From: Lachnospiraceae bacterium
GTDB lineage: Bacteria > Bacillota > Clostridia > Lachnospirales > Lachnospiraceae
Reading direction: 5' to 3'
Assembly (NCBI GenBank): GCA_017470985.1
Contig: JAFUXA010000011.1
Span: 208,567-272,566 of the forward strand
Length of the DNA stretch: 64,000 nucleotides
Of this stretch, positions 17,035 through 25,963 are shown piece after piece (the stretch's first letter is position 1; each line of letters opens with the position of its first letter). Made by a program: the position numbers and the translations under genes. The notes beneath the pieces are model-generated. The model saw only the letters and a list, made by a program, of their open reading frames with translations. It made no database searches and was not told the origin of the DNA.

Positions 17035-18687
17035 TTGAAAATGGTAAAAAGGGGTACGCAAATTGCAATATCTATAATGGCGTTTGTGGTATTGCTGGTT
17101 TTTACATCGAAGATTGGGACGTTTGTCTATAACAATGAGGCAGTGCGTAAACTGGTTACAATTGATTACATGAAGATGGTTTCAAAAGGAGGTCAACTTG
17201 TATCAGTTGAAAGTATGGATGGAAGCGTGGAGGATATGTGGAAAAGCGGTGACATCCGATTTCAGGCTGAGATACCATCTCAAGTGAAGCCCGGTGATAT
17301 GGCGCTGATATATCTGCATAATGCAGATATTGATTTATATGTAATGCATAAGGATGAGGTACTGTCGAGACAGAGGCTTGAAGGAGAGGGATATCATATT
17401 GCAACCTTGCCTGATAACTCTGCAGGCCAGATTATCACCATAGATATTCATAAGAAGGTGAATGGCCCTGAGTGGCAGGTGGCTCCGGTGAGAATGGGGG
17501 GAGTTGGAGCTATTCTGGCTTATCTCATGAGTTACAGCTTCTTGTATATTATTATCGGCATAATACTGTTTACATTGGCAATTGGAGACTGCCTCATATG
17601 TATATTCCAGATATGGAAGAAGAACAAGGATCCCAACATATTCTTCCGTGGAGGTTATAATTTCTGCGTGGGAATGGATGCCATATGTAGAAGCTATATA
17701 TTGTCAGTTTTAGGACTGTCCTACGATGCCAACATGAATATGAAGAAGCTGATACTGGTAATAGCGCCGTTTTTTATGACAGGGTTTGTGAGATATATCA
17801 GGAGGTCTAACAAGAAACTTCAGAAGATAATGAACGTGATTATGTTTACCATGGTGCCGGCGGTGATTACAATGCTGGTGCTATACAAGATAAGACCGGA
17901 ACTCTTTGATATGATATTGCTGCCATATAATATATTTGGCTATGTCATGATGGTATGCATGATTATATATGACATAATGACCATTGAAGGAACCATGCTT
18001 TTTAGTGACAAGATAATATTTGCAGGGCTTGGATTTATAAGCATCTGTGCCAGCTATGATATATTTTCCATTGAGATATACAGACACAAGATGTCCATGT
18101 TTGAGCTGTTGAATAATGAGATGGTTCCTGTGGGATGTCTGGTGCTTACCATATGCGTGTTTATTGCAGTGTATTTAGAAGCTCAGGAGAAATTGAAGAA
18201 GCAGTTGGAGCATGACTTGCTTATGTCCATGGCTTACAAGGATGACCTGACACAGCTGTATAACAGGCGTAAATGTAATGAGATGTTCGAACAGATTAAT
18301 AAGTCCGGTGGCAAATATCATTTCATAAACTTCGATATGAATGGATTGAAGAAGGTAAATGATAGTCAGGGTCATGATAAAGGTGATCTGCTTATCAAGA
18401 CCTTTGCCAAGGCATTGAGGGAAGCTTTTGAAGGTGAGGAAAATATATATCGTATGGGTGGCGATGAATTCCTTGTGATTTTAGATGATACGGATAACGA
18501 GAAGATGGCGGTGTCCATCAAGAGACTTGAGAAGCTTGAACAGGATTACAGCCGCAAGCTTGGAATGGAAATCAAGTCCTCCTATGGTATAGCAGGCAGT
18601 GCTGAAGTGCCAGAATTTAAGAGTGAATCCATATATACTCTGGCTGACAGGCGCATGTATGAGATGAAGAAAACAAGCAATGAGTGA
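17035..18687 (+). CDS. Membrane diguanylate cyclase (GGDEF)
   Basis: A 550-residue protein that should make cyclic di-GMP. Membrane helix at about 10-30, an outside domain at about 40-155, then about seven membrane helices (about 160-380), like receptors of the 7TMR-DISM type. The GGDEF domain occupies the last 160 residues, with DDLTQLYNRR, FDMNGLKKVNDSQGHDKGD and an intact GGDEF signature. The inhibitory RxxD site is absent (E-G-E-E at that position), so product feedback may be weak. The start is either TTG 17035 (5 bases from AGAAGG) or ATG 17041. It is divergent from the chemoreceptor, and both may answer to the same signal. Confidence 0.88.
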   Translation: MKMVKRGTQIAISIMAFVVLLVFTSKIGTFVYNNEAVRKLVTIDYMKMVSKGGQLVSVESMDGSVEDMWKSGDIRFQAEIPSQVKPGDMALIYLHNADIDLYVMHKDEVLSRQRLEGEGYHIATLPDNSAGQIITIDIHKKVNGPEWQVAPVRMGGVGAILAYLMSYSFLYIIIGIILFTLAIGDCLICIFQIWKKNKDPNIFFRGGYNFCVGMDAICRSYILSVLGLSYDANMNMKKLILVIAPFFMTGFVRYIRRSNKKLQKIMNVIMFTMVPAVITMLVLYKIRPELFDMILLPYNIFGYVMMVCMIIYDIMTIEGTMLFSDKIIFAGLGFISICASYDIFSIEIYRHKMSMFELLNNEMVPVGCLVLTICVFIAVYLEAQEKLKKQLEHDLLMSMAYKDDLTQLYNRRKCNEMFEQINKSGGKYHFINFDMNGLKKVNDSQGHDKGDLLIKTFAKALREAFEGEENIYRMGGDEFLVILDDTDNEKMAVSIKRLEKLEQDYSRKLGMEIKSSYGIAGSAEVPEFKSESIYTLADRRMYEMKKTSNE

Positions 18688-18703
18688 TTTTACTCATTGC
18701 TTG
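18674..18703. terminator. Shared convergent terminator inside both stop regions
   Basis: A perfect 12-bp stem (CAAGCAATGAGT with its complement, 6-base loop) spans the stop codons of the cyclase gene and the facing MarR gene. The minus strand continues with TTTTC and the plus strand with TATTTTC. Both proteins end in TSNE because the same palindrome encodes their last codons. Confidence 0.75.
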
Positions 18704-19118
18704 TATTTTCGTAGTTGTTATATATTTTGTAGAACATTCTGATGAATTCATACTGCTCATCCTCACTGAGACCTGCCATGGCCTTGCGATCCAATTCGGC
18801 AAATATAGCTTCTGACTCATCTGCCAGCTTACGACCGTAATCTGTCATATAGATGTGATATTCCTTCTGATTTCGCCCTTCATGACGGCGCTCCACCATG
18901 CCTCGCTTCATCATACCATTTAAGATTGTGGTCAAGGCGCCGGGAGTGAGAAAACACCCCTTGGCCAGTTCTTTCTGAGTGACTCCATTGTGCTTTAGGA
19001 GATATATTAGAACCTTTGGCTGACCGGGAGATAAATCTGAATTTCTGATTTGTTCGTGAAGTATCTGATTGAGCAATGAATAATTTGCTAATAATAAATA
19101 ATGATATCTAGTGTCCAT
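18690..19118 (-). CDS. MarR-family transcriptional regulator 2
   Basis: A 142-residue MarR protein with the winged helix at about 30-105 (TQKELAKGCFLTPGALTTIL recognition region, then the wing with RRHEGRNQKEYHIYMT). It is convergent with the diguanylate cyclase and 280 bases before the second hydrolase, which lies on the same strand. The start follows AAGAGGAAAG. Its own promoter region holds a small palindrome at 19136. Either this protein or MarR 1 could bind the shared element. Confidence 0.87.
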   Translation of the reverse strand: MDTRYHYLLLANYSLLNQILHEQIRNSDLSPGQPKVLIYLLKHNGVTQKELAKGCFLTPGALTTILNGMMKRGMVERRHEGRNQKEYHIYMTDYGRKLADESEAIFAELDRKAMAGLSEDEQYEFIRMFYKIYNNYENTSNE

Positions 19119-19135
19119 AACTTTCCTCTTAATTT

Positions 19136-19151
19136 CTTTAGTTAGTTAAAG
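19136..19151 (-). promoter_or_regulatory. Palindrome before MarR regulator 2
   Basis: CTTTA-GTTAGT-TAAAG, a 16-base inverted repeat 18 bases before the start codon, next to a TATACT -10 candidate on the minus strand. Its position suits autoregulation. Confidence 0.4.
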
Positions 19152-19286
19152 TATACCATTTATAAGTACAGGTTTAAACAATAATATTTCAAATGTCATA
19201 ATATAACGATTAGTTGAATGTCAGGTAAAAATAATACTATATTTAAAGCGGTACAATCGAAGAAAAACAAGATGCTGATAAGAAAT

Positions 19287-19330
19287 AAAAAAGCCGGTGT
19301 GAAAATTGACTTTAGGGCTATCACACCGGC
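19287..19330 (-). terminator. Terminator of hydrolase 2
   Basis: Perfect 10-bp stem (GCCGGTGTGA with TCACACCGGC) with an 18-base loop; on the minus strand it is followed by TTTTTTATTTC. Confidence 0.88.
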
Positions 19331-19396
19331 CTTTCATATGTTAAATGAGAAATGTAACTATCTAAAATATTTATTGAAAAATTCTATGTAATAATC

Positions 19397-21181
19397 TTAG
19401 CCGAGGAATGAAGGACCAAGAGTGTTCTGGCAGATCATACCCATTGTAACAAGGGCGATACTGAAGAACAGACCAGGTATATAACTGTTGGTCTTTTGCT
19501 TCATGTACATTGAGAATCCCATAGCAATACCAAATTCAGGTACTAAGCTTATGAGAATATCCATGAAGAACGCAGCCATGTTGGTTTCGATAAATGGATG
19601 TGTAGTTCTCATTGTGATTTCGTGTACGATGAAGAGCAGAATCAATCCTGCCATACCTGTTACAATTGAGATTACAATTGCAAGACCAGGTCTCTTTGCC
19701 TCCAACTCTTTGTTCTTGCCAAGTGAGCTTGCAGCAAGAAGCAATGAGATAAAGAATGGAGCAAATGAGATGTAATATATTGGGAATGCGCCGATTCTGT
19801 ATTTGCTGAGTGGACGCATACTCATTACCCATACATGTAAGTCTGTCACTGCATACTTGAATAAGAGTAACAGAATCATATAGCCTGCCATAAATATTAC
19901 AGCGCCAAATACAAATGATTTAACGATGTACATAAATGAGAATCCTTCTCCGGTGTTTGAAGTAGCGAAACCGTAGCTTCTTACTGTACCTCCGTTCTTC
20001 TTACCATATACGTTGTGGAAAATCACAAAGAATATAATAAGTGCAATTGTGCCCAGAAGTCCCCATGCGAGGAAACCATTTGCCATAAATCCAATTCTAT
20101 AAATAGATGGTGGCAAAACTTTAGCGCCGTTTCCTGTTCCAGGGAAGAATAGGATAACTGGCAGGAACATAAGAATCAATGTACTAACAATCCACTGTGG
20201 TGAACCTTTCTTGAATCCGGCATCTACATCCTGTTCTGCAGACTCTAAGATGAGGCTGTCAAATGGACCTGATTCAATAAGAACTGCTCCAAGAGTGAAT
20301 AGGAAGATCAATGTACCAATGATTGCAATTGCAAGTCCAACAGGCTTCCATCCGTAGATCATAGATCCAGGAGCAATCTCATGTGGAGCTGGCATTGTCT
20401 TCATAACACATTCAACCATCTTCTTGATGAGCTTAGCGCTGATCTGGTCATCCTGGTGTGTCATGTTGTACATGTACATAACCTTCTGTGTACCATCTTC
20501 CCAGTTGCCGTATTCCTTGCCTACTTCAACCTTGTCTGTCTGGTACATCATGCAGAACCATGGGTCTGTCAAGATGTTGGTTACATCACCGATTCGGCTT
20601 GAGATACCTTCATCATGAGAAGCGATGATTGATACCCAGTTGAAGTTGTATGTAGGTGGAGCATCAGCAAACTGTACGTCTGTGATACAGATCTTAACCT
20701 TGTGATTTAATGCTGTACGGTAGCTGTATAGAGATCCCATAGAGTGACCTGCAATACCGATATTGTCAGCATCAACGAATTTGCTGTTTGCCAGGTAATC
20801 ATAGATTGTACCAAGTTCCATTGTACCTGTAGGAGAAGCCTGATAGTTCTCTTCGATATTGACATCAGTGTCACCGACGCCGGCGTAATCAGCAAGTGCT
20901 ACCACATATCCTCTTCTAGAGAATTCTGTTGCCCAAGGTGAAGCGATATCTGATGGGCAGTCACCACCAGGGCTGATAATCATTGCTGGAGCAGGAGCTG
21001 TTCTAGCATTTTCAGGAATATAGAGCTTTGCTGATACTTCATATCCCTTAGCATCTGTAATTGAGATGCGTTGTACGGTTACATTGCCATTTGTGTCTAC
21101 CTTGTAGGAAATCAGTGCGCCAATGATAATGAGGCAGATTCCTACCAGTAAGCAAATGGCTCTTAACATATTCTTTTTCAA
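19397..21181 (-). CDS. Membrane-anchored alpha/beta hydrolase with polytopic tail (paralog 2)
   Basis: A 594-residue relative of the protein at 11173. It has an N-terminal membrane helix (about 7-26), then an alpha/beta hydrolase domain (about 35-270) with SPGGDCPSD at the oxyanion position, the nucleophile elbow GHSMG, and a late MTHQDD segment likely to supply the catalytic His. A C-terminal half with about seven membrane helices follows. The two proteins share layout more than detailed sequence, which suggests old duplication and different substrates. The catalytic part should be outside the cell. A regulated promoter is visible upstream. Start ATG after AGGAGG. Confidence 0.8.
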   Translation of the reverse strand: MKKNMLRAICLLVGICLIIIGALISYKVDTNGNVTVQRISITDAKGYEVSAKLYIPENARTAPAPAMIISPGGDCPSDIASPWATEFSRRGYVVALADYAGVGDTDVNIEENYQASPTGTMELGTIYDYLANSKFVDADNIGIAGHSMGSLYSYRTALNHKVKICITDVQFADAPPTYNFNWVSIIASHDEGISSRIGDVTNILTDPWFCMMYQTDKVEVGKEYGNWEDGTQKVMYMYNMTHQDDQISAKLIKKMVECVMKTMPAPHEIAPGSMIYGWKPVGLAIAIIGTLIFLFTLGAVLIESGPFDSLILESAEQDVDAGFKKGSPQWIVSTLILMFLPVILFFPGTGNGAKVLPPSIYRIGFMANGFLAWGLLGTIALIIFFVIFHNVYGKKNGGTVRSYGFATSNTGEGFSFMYIVKSFVFGAVIFMAGYMILLLLFKYAVTDLHVWVMSMRPLSKYRIGAFPIYYISFAPFFISLLLAASSLGKNKELEAKRPGLAIVISIVTGMAGLILLFIVHEITMRTTHPFIETNMAAFFMDILISLVPEFGIAMGFSMYMKQKTNSYIPGLFFSIALVTMGMICQNTLGPSFLG

Positions 21182-21247
21182 TGTTAATCCTCCTTTGCTT
21201 GTATCTGTCTGATACTATTTTTTGTTTATATAGTTACATCAATAAGT

Positions 21248-21276
21248 ATTCTAGTATTTTGTTCAAAATCAAACAA
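21248..21276 (-). promoter_or_regulatory. Hydrolase-2 promoter with operator
   Basis: On the minus strand TTGTTT (21271-21276), exactly 17 bases, then TAGAAT (21248-21253). The -35 box is one half of the element TTGTTT-GATTTT-GAACAA (21259-21276), so a bound regulator would exclude RNA polymerase. Confidence 0.65.
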
Positions 21277-21321
21277 TATTGTTTCATTCCAAAATATCAC
21301 GAGGATTTTTATGCAATTTCA

Positions 21322-21396
21322 ACAAAAAAGCGCAAGCCCCTTCAATAAATTGATATATAACTGAGAAATTAGCTATATATCAGGGACTTACGCTTT
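21322..21396 (-). terminator. Terminator of the MFS gene
   Basis: A 15-bp outer stem (21327-21341 with 21382-21396, two G-U pairs) and an 8-bp inner stem (GATATATA with TATATATC). On the minus strand it is followed by TTTTTTG. Confidence 0.85.
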
Positions 21397-21449
21397 CCTT
21401 AGAGTGTTTTTGTAAAAGGTAAATATGTCAATTCTGAATATAACAGAAT

Positions 21450-22730
21450 TTATTTGTTTAGCTGTTTTGCAGGTTTATGGATAAATATAGTTACGACAAA
21501 TCCTGCAATGGTCAATATCAACATCATAAATATTGTAGATAGATATGAATGACTTGCATCGAATAATCTGCCTGCAATTGTAGAGGCAAAGGATGCAATG
21601 ATCAAATTGGTGTTGATAATTGAGAAATTAACCGGATAGTTCTTTCTGCCATAGAAGTCACTAATCAGTGCAGAGTTGGTTGGAGTGATTCCTCCATATG
21701 CAAATCCGCCCAATATGAATCCGATGACCAGAGTGATGACATCGTGATTGGTTATGGCGATGAGAAGTATCAACTCTGCGCCGCAGAATAATATCATGTC
21801 ACATAGCATGGTAAGCTTGTGGCCTCTTTTGTCATATAACAATCCGAAGAAGATTCTGCTGACACCATTACATATTGATATTAATCCTACGATTGTGGCA
21901 ATAGAAGAATCAGATAGAACAGCAGAGCCTACCTGTGTTGCAATTCCACTTCCCTGAGATACAAGGGCCAGACCTGCAGCAGATATTACTATTGCCCATA
22001 GGTAGTAGCAGATAAAGGATGGGTTTCGCAGCATCTCCATAGGTTTGAAGTCACAAGTATTTACAGCCGTGTTGCCGTTTGTGAGTTCACTGGCGTTGTC
22101 AGCGTTGCAGTCATTGGTGTTGCTTTTTGACCTGTTTGAAGAATCACCGCTTTCTGCTATAGCTGTTTTCTTGTTCAGGAATATTGCGCTGACGGCAATT
22201 GCAATTAGACAGCATATGCCAAATATTTTGAATACATTTCTCCAGATATCGCTTCCGTCAGGTGGAGCGATCATGATAAATATTTTGCCAAACAGAAATC
22301 CTGATATTCCAAATCCCATTAGGAGGATTCCGGATACAAGTCCCTGCTTGTCAGGAAACCATGCATTTACAATGCTCAATACAATATTGTATGAAATTCC
22401 TGCTCCTAAGCCGCACAGGGCTCCGAATCCCATATACATAGGAAGTAGTGAACCTGATGCGTAGGTTGAGATGTAGAAGCCGGAGAACATAAGCAGAGCC
22501 GAGGCGATTAGTAATATCTTGTATGACATTCGGGTTGATAATATTCCTGCCAGCATGCATCCTAAGCAGAAGAATATCATGACCAGGGTAAATGTGGTGG
22601 AGAGATCTCCACTGGTCCAGTTTTCATTTGATGCGCCGATGGTTTTGGACATCACTGACCAGGCATAGACAATTCCTGACAAGGCAAGTGTGATGAGACC
22701 CACAAGCACATATTTCCATCTTGTTAACAT
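21450..22730 (-). CDS. MFS transporter, oxalate/formate antiporter-like (OFA) family
   Basis: A 426-residue carrier with 12 predicted membrane helices and a hydrophilic central loop (about 185-235). The N-terminal LSGIVYAWSV and the first-half region with GLGAGISYNIVLSIVNAWFPDKQGL match the OFA branch of the major facilitator family, which moves carboxylates. It is divergent from the CoA-transferase operon and shares its regulatory region, so a carboxylic acid substrate or product of that pathway is its likely cargo. Start after AGGAAC. Confidence 0.85.
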   Translation of the reverse strand: MLTRWKYVLVGLITLALSGIVYAWSVMSKTIGASNENWTSGDLSTTFTLVMIFFCLGCMLAGILSTRMSYKILLIASALLMFSGFYISTYASGSLLPMYMGFGALCGLGAGISYNIVLSIVNAWFPDKQGLVSGILLMGFGISGFLFGKIFIMIAPPDGSDIWRNVFKIFGICCLIAIAVSAIFLNKKTAIAESGDSSNRSKSNTNDCNADNASELTNGNTAVNTCDFKPMEMLRNPSFICYYLWAIVISAAGLALVSQGSGIATQVGSAVLSDSSIATIVGLISICNGVSRIFFGLLYDKRGHKLTMLCDMILFCGAELILLIAITNHDVITLVIGFILGGFAYGGITPTNSALISDFYGRKNYPVNFSIINTNLIIASFASTIAGRLFDASHSYLSTIFMMLILTIAGFVVTIFIHKPAKQLNK

Positions 22731-23164
22731 GTTTCTTATAGTTCCTTTCTAAATAATATTGATTTGTTCGTTACACTCAATTGATATTGATTCCATTTTC
22801 AGATATGCATTTTCAATTGAATGGAGATTTTCTGAGTATCCGCCATTATATGTCTATATGAATTAATTATGTGAGACTAATTACTTTAGGGAGGGTGACA
22901 TATAATGACGGGTCAGATTCGGATATAGTTTATATTAAAACAATATAGTTGTAAATTAAAATTTTAACTAAAACTATATAGGGCATTATATGGGCTTTTG
23001 TTTAATATTGAATTATTGTAGAGAAAATTGACACAATATCTCAAAAAACAACGATTTACAAGGAAAGTAAAGTGGGAAATAGTATATAAATGACATATAT
23101 ATTTACAAAAAAACACCTAGATGCTAATATAGTTTAAAATCAAACAATATACGGAGGTAAAGCT
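22731..23164. promoter_or_regulatory. 434-base divergent regulatory region
   Basis: AT-rich, with no gene. It holds two copies of the shared element: TAGTTT-ATATTA-AAACAA at 22926-22943 and TAGTTT-AAAATC-AAACAA at 23130-23147. Between them is a further inverted repeat (TATAGTT at 22944-22950 with AACTATA at 22972-22978). The rightward promoter is TTTACA at 23102-23107, 17 bases, TAATAT at 23125-23130; the operator overlaps the expected start of transcription. The leftward promoter is probably TTAATT and TAATAT (minus strand, 16-base spacer), overlapping the first element. Confidence 0.65.
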
Positions 23165-24790
23165 ATGGTTAGTATTATTACTGCAAAAGAAGCAGCTGAG
23201 CTTATACCGGATAATGCCACAGTGGGGGTTGCTGGAATGGGATTATCAGGTTGGGCCGAGGAAGTGGCATGTGCCATTAGAGATCGGTTCAAGGAAACAG
23301 GCCATCCATGTGGTCTGAATTTGAAGCAAAACAGTGCTATGGGTGACTGGGGATTCGGAAATCGTTTCTACGGTTGGGAGAGATCCCCTCGTGAAGAAGA
23401 AGATACAGAGCACGGTGCAAGAGGTGTTACCAGATTTGGTGAGGCTGGACCTGGACTCATTAAGAGATGGACCAGTGCTCATATAGGAAGCGCATTTACA
23501 TTGAATGCTCAGACAATGGAGAATCTCATTGATACTCATTGTATTCCACAGGGTGTTTCAATAAATCTCTGGAGAGAAATCGCGGCAGGCAGACCGGGAC
23601 TTCTCACCAAGGTGGGACTTGGCACATTTGTGGATCCTCGTTTACAGGGAGGCAGAATGAATGATTGTCCTGACACAGAGGATGTGGTGAAGTACATGTC
23701 ATTTGACGGAGAGGATTATCTCTTCTATCCATCTTTTAAATGTGATGTGGCTTTGCTTAGAGGAAGTATAGCTGATGAGAATGGCAATATTTCTTTTGAG
23801 AGAGAAAGTGTAATAAATGAAGGATTCTCTGTGGCTACTGCCACCAAAAATTCAGGTGGAATAGTAATTGTACAGGTAGAGTACTTGGCCAAGAAGGAGT
23901 CATTAAATCCCAAGGATATCAAGATTCCTGGTTCACTGGTTGACTATGTGGTTGTTGCCAAGGATCCAATGTCATCATGGCAGGCTGAGGGAACTTACTG
24001 GAATCCATCATTTTCTGGACAGATCAAGGTGCCTCTCAAGGCGGTGAAGCCATTGCCATTTGATGAGAGAAAGGTTGTCTGCAGAAGATGTGCCATGGAA
24101 TTGAAGAAGGGAGATTTGATTAACCTTGGTGTAGGAATGCCTGCAAATATTGCAAGCGTAGTAGCTGAGGAAGGATTCCTTGATGATGTAACTATGAGTA
24201 CTGAAAGTGGTATGGTAGGTGGAATGCCATCTGCTTTGCCAAACTTCGGTAGTGCTTATAATCCGGAGGCGATTATTACACCAAATGAGATGTTTGACCT
24301 CATAAGCGGTGGCGGTCTTGATATGACATGTCTCGGAATCGGTGAGATTGATAAGGATGGTAACAACAATGTAAGTAAGATGGGCAAGCGCCTCACAGGA
24401 CCGGGTGGATTTATAGATATTACATCTGCTACCAAGACGGTAATATTTGCCGGAACTCTTATGGGCAAAGCAAAGCTGAAGGTGGGAGATGGCAAGTTGG
24501 AAATCCTTGAAGAGGGAACTATTCAGAAGTTTGTAGATGAAGTTGGCCAGATTACATTCTCCGGCAAATATGCTCCGGATGATCAGAAGGTACTTTATAT
24601 AACAGAAAGAGCAGTATTTGAACTTATAGATCATAAACTGACTCTTACAGAGATTGCTCCAGGAATTGATTTGGAGCGGGATGTGCTTGCACATATGGGA
24701 TTTGAACCACAGGTATCCCCTGATTTGAAACTTATGGATGAGGAAATCTTCCATGAGACATGGGGCGGCCTTGGGAAATATATTAAGTAA
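23165..24790 (+). CDS. Acyl-CoA:carboxylate CoA-transferase
   Basis: A 541-residue class I CoA-transferase with both alpha and beta halves in one chain, like propionate CoA-transferase and the hydrocaffeyl-CoA:caffeate transferase CarA. The first half has the GMGLSG turn and ENGNISFERE; the second half has LINLGVGMPANI and the catalytic glutamate Glu347 in MSTESGMVGG. It activates an acid by taking CoA from an acyl-CoA end product, which saves ATP. First gene of an operon with the dehydrogenase and Etf genes. Start after CGGAGG. Confidence 0.88.
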   Translation: MVSIITAKEAAELIPDNATVGVAGMGLSGWAEEVACAIRDRFKETGHPCGLNLKQNSAMGDWGFGNRFYGWERSPREEEDTEHGARGVTRFGEAGPGLIKRWTSAHIGSAFTLNAQTMENLIDTHCIPQGVSINLWREIAAGRPGLLTKVGLGTFVDPRLQGGRMNDCPDTEDVVKYMSFDGEDYLFYPSFKCDVALLRGSIADENGNISFERESVINEGFSVATATKNSGGIVIVQVEYLAKKESLNPKDIKIPGSLVDYVVVAKDPMSSWQAEGTYWNPSFSGQIKVPLKAVKPLPFDERKVVCRRCAMELKKGDLINLGVGMPANIASVVAEEGFLDDVTMSTESGMVGGMPSALPNFGSAYNPEAIITPNEMFDLISGGGLDMTCLGIGEIDKDGNNNVSKMGKRLTGPGGFIDITSATKTVIFAGTLMGKAKLKVGDGKLEILEEGTIQKFVDEVGQITFSGKYAPDDQKVLYITERAVFELIDHKLTLTEIAPGIDLERDVLAHMGFEPQVSPDLKLMDEEIFHETWGGLGKYIK

Positions 24791-24805
24791 AGTAAGGAGG
24801 AAGCA

Positions 24806-25948
24806 ATGATACTTTCAAAAAAACATGAATTAATAAAAAGAAATTTCCGTAGATTTGCGGAGACTGAATTCACAACAGAAATCCAGGAAGAACTTGATAG
24901 AAACGGCGGATTTAATTGGGACATATGGCACAAGATTGGCAAGTACGGATTCACTGGCGTGAAGATTCCAGTGGAGTACGGCGGACAGGGTGGAGATTAT
25001 CTCTCATACGCACTGATGAACGAAGAGTTCTGTAGAGTGTGCCCTGTACTTGGTATCTATGCCAACACACCAAACTCTCTTGGTGGTGGCCCACTTCTTC
25101 AGTGTGGAAATGAAGAGCAGAAGCAGAAATATCTGGCTCCTGCAGCAAGAGGCGAGAAGCAGATTGTATTCGCACTTACAGAGCCGGGAGCTGGTTCTGA
25201 TCCTGGTAGTATGACAACCAAGGCTGTAGCTGATGGAGATTACTTCATATTAAATGGTAGAAAGTGCTTCATCTCAGGTGCTCCTGTTGCTGATTATGCG
25301 ATTGTATATGCCAGAACAGATCTGACCCAGAAGGGTGGACGCGGTATTTCAATGTTTATCGTTGATATGAAGTTGGAAGGTGTGTCTTGTGGTAAGCCAG
25401 AGTTGAAGATGGGTATCAACGGATATCCTACAAGTGATATTGTATTTGAAAATGTAAGAGTTCATAAGGATGATTTACTTGGACCTCTTCACAAGGGATA
25501 TGGTGTTGCTATGAAGACTCTCGATGGCGGTAGACTTGGAGTTGCTGCTCAGGCTGTTGGTGCAGCCCAGGGTGCTTTCGAGGAAGCTGTAGCTTATGCT
25601 AAGGGCAGAAAGCAGTTTGGCAAGCCAATCTATTACAACCAGGGAGTAAGCTTCATGCTTGCTGAGATGGCAACAGAGATTGAGGCTGCCAGAAATCTGG
25701 TATATGCAGCTGCTGAGGCCAAGGATAATGATGCGGCAAATGCTGCTACACTTTGTTCTATGGCGAAGCTTTATGCTACAGAGATGGCTAATAAGGTATG
25801 TGGCCAGGCAATTCAGTTGCACGGTGGTTATGGTTATATCAAGGATTACAAAGTTGAGAGATTGTACCGCGATGTGAGAGTTATGACTCTCTACGAAGGA
25901 ACAAGCCAGGTTCAGAAGATTGTAATCTCTAGAGATATATTGAAGTAG
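24806..25948 (+). CDS. Acyl-CoA dehydrogenase / enoyl-CoA reductase
   Basis: A 380-residue flavoprotein of the acyl-CoA dehydrogenase family. It has the FAD-binding FALTEPGAGSDP, the RKQFGKPI segment, QLHGGYGY, and the catalytic base Glu364 in LYEGTSQVQ. With EtfB and EtfA directly downstream and no hydratase or thiolase in the operon, it is more likely to reduce an enoyl-CoA than to serve beta-oxidation. Parallels are caffeyl-CoA reductase (CarC) and acryloyl-CoA reductase. Start after AAGGAGG, 15 bases from the transferase. Confidence 0.9.
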   Translation: MILSKKHELIKRNFRRFAETEFTTEIQEELDRNGGFNWDIWHKIGKYGFTGVKIPVEYGGQGGDYLSYALMNEEFCRVCPVLGIYANTPNSLGGGPLLQCGNEEQKQKYLAPAARGEKQIVFALTEPGAGSDPGSMTTKAVADGDYFILNGRKCFISGAPVADYAIVYARTDLTQKGGRGISMFIVDMKLEGVSCGKPELKMGINGYPTSDIVFENVRVHKDDLLGPLHKGYGVAMKTLDGGRLGVAAQAVGAAQGAFEEAVAYAKGRKQFGKPIYYNQGVSFMLAEMATEIEAARNLVYAAAEAKDNDAANAATLCSMAKLYATEMANKVCGQAIQLHGGYGYIKDYKVERLYRDVRVMTLYEGTSQVQKIVISRDILK

Positions 25949-25963
25949 GAGGATGATAACAAG

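Noticed and set aside
24008-24754. A 248-codon open frame on the minus strand
   Set aside because: It is the antisense of the CoA-transferase gene, with no ribosome site and no domain-like sequence.
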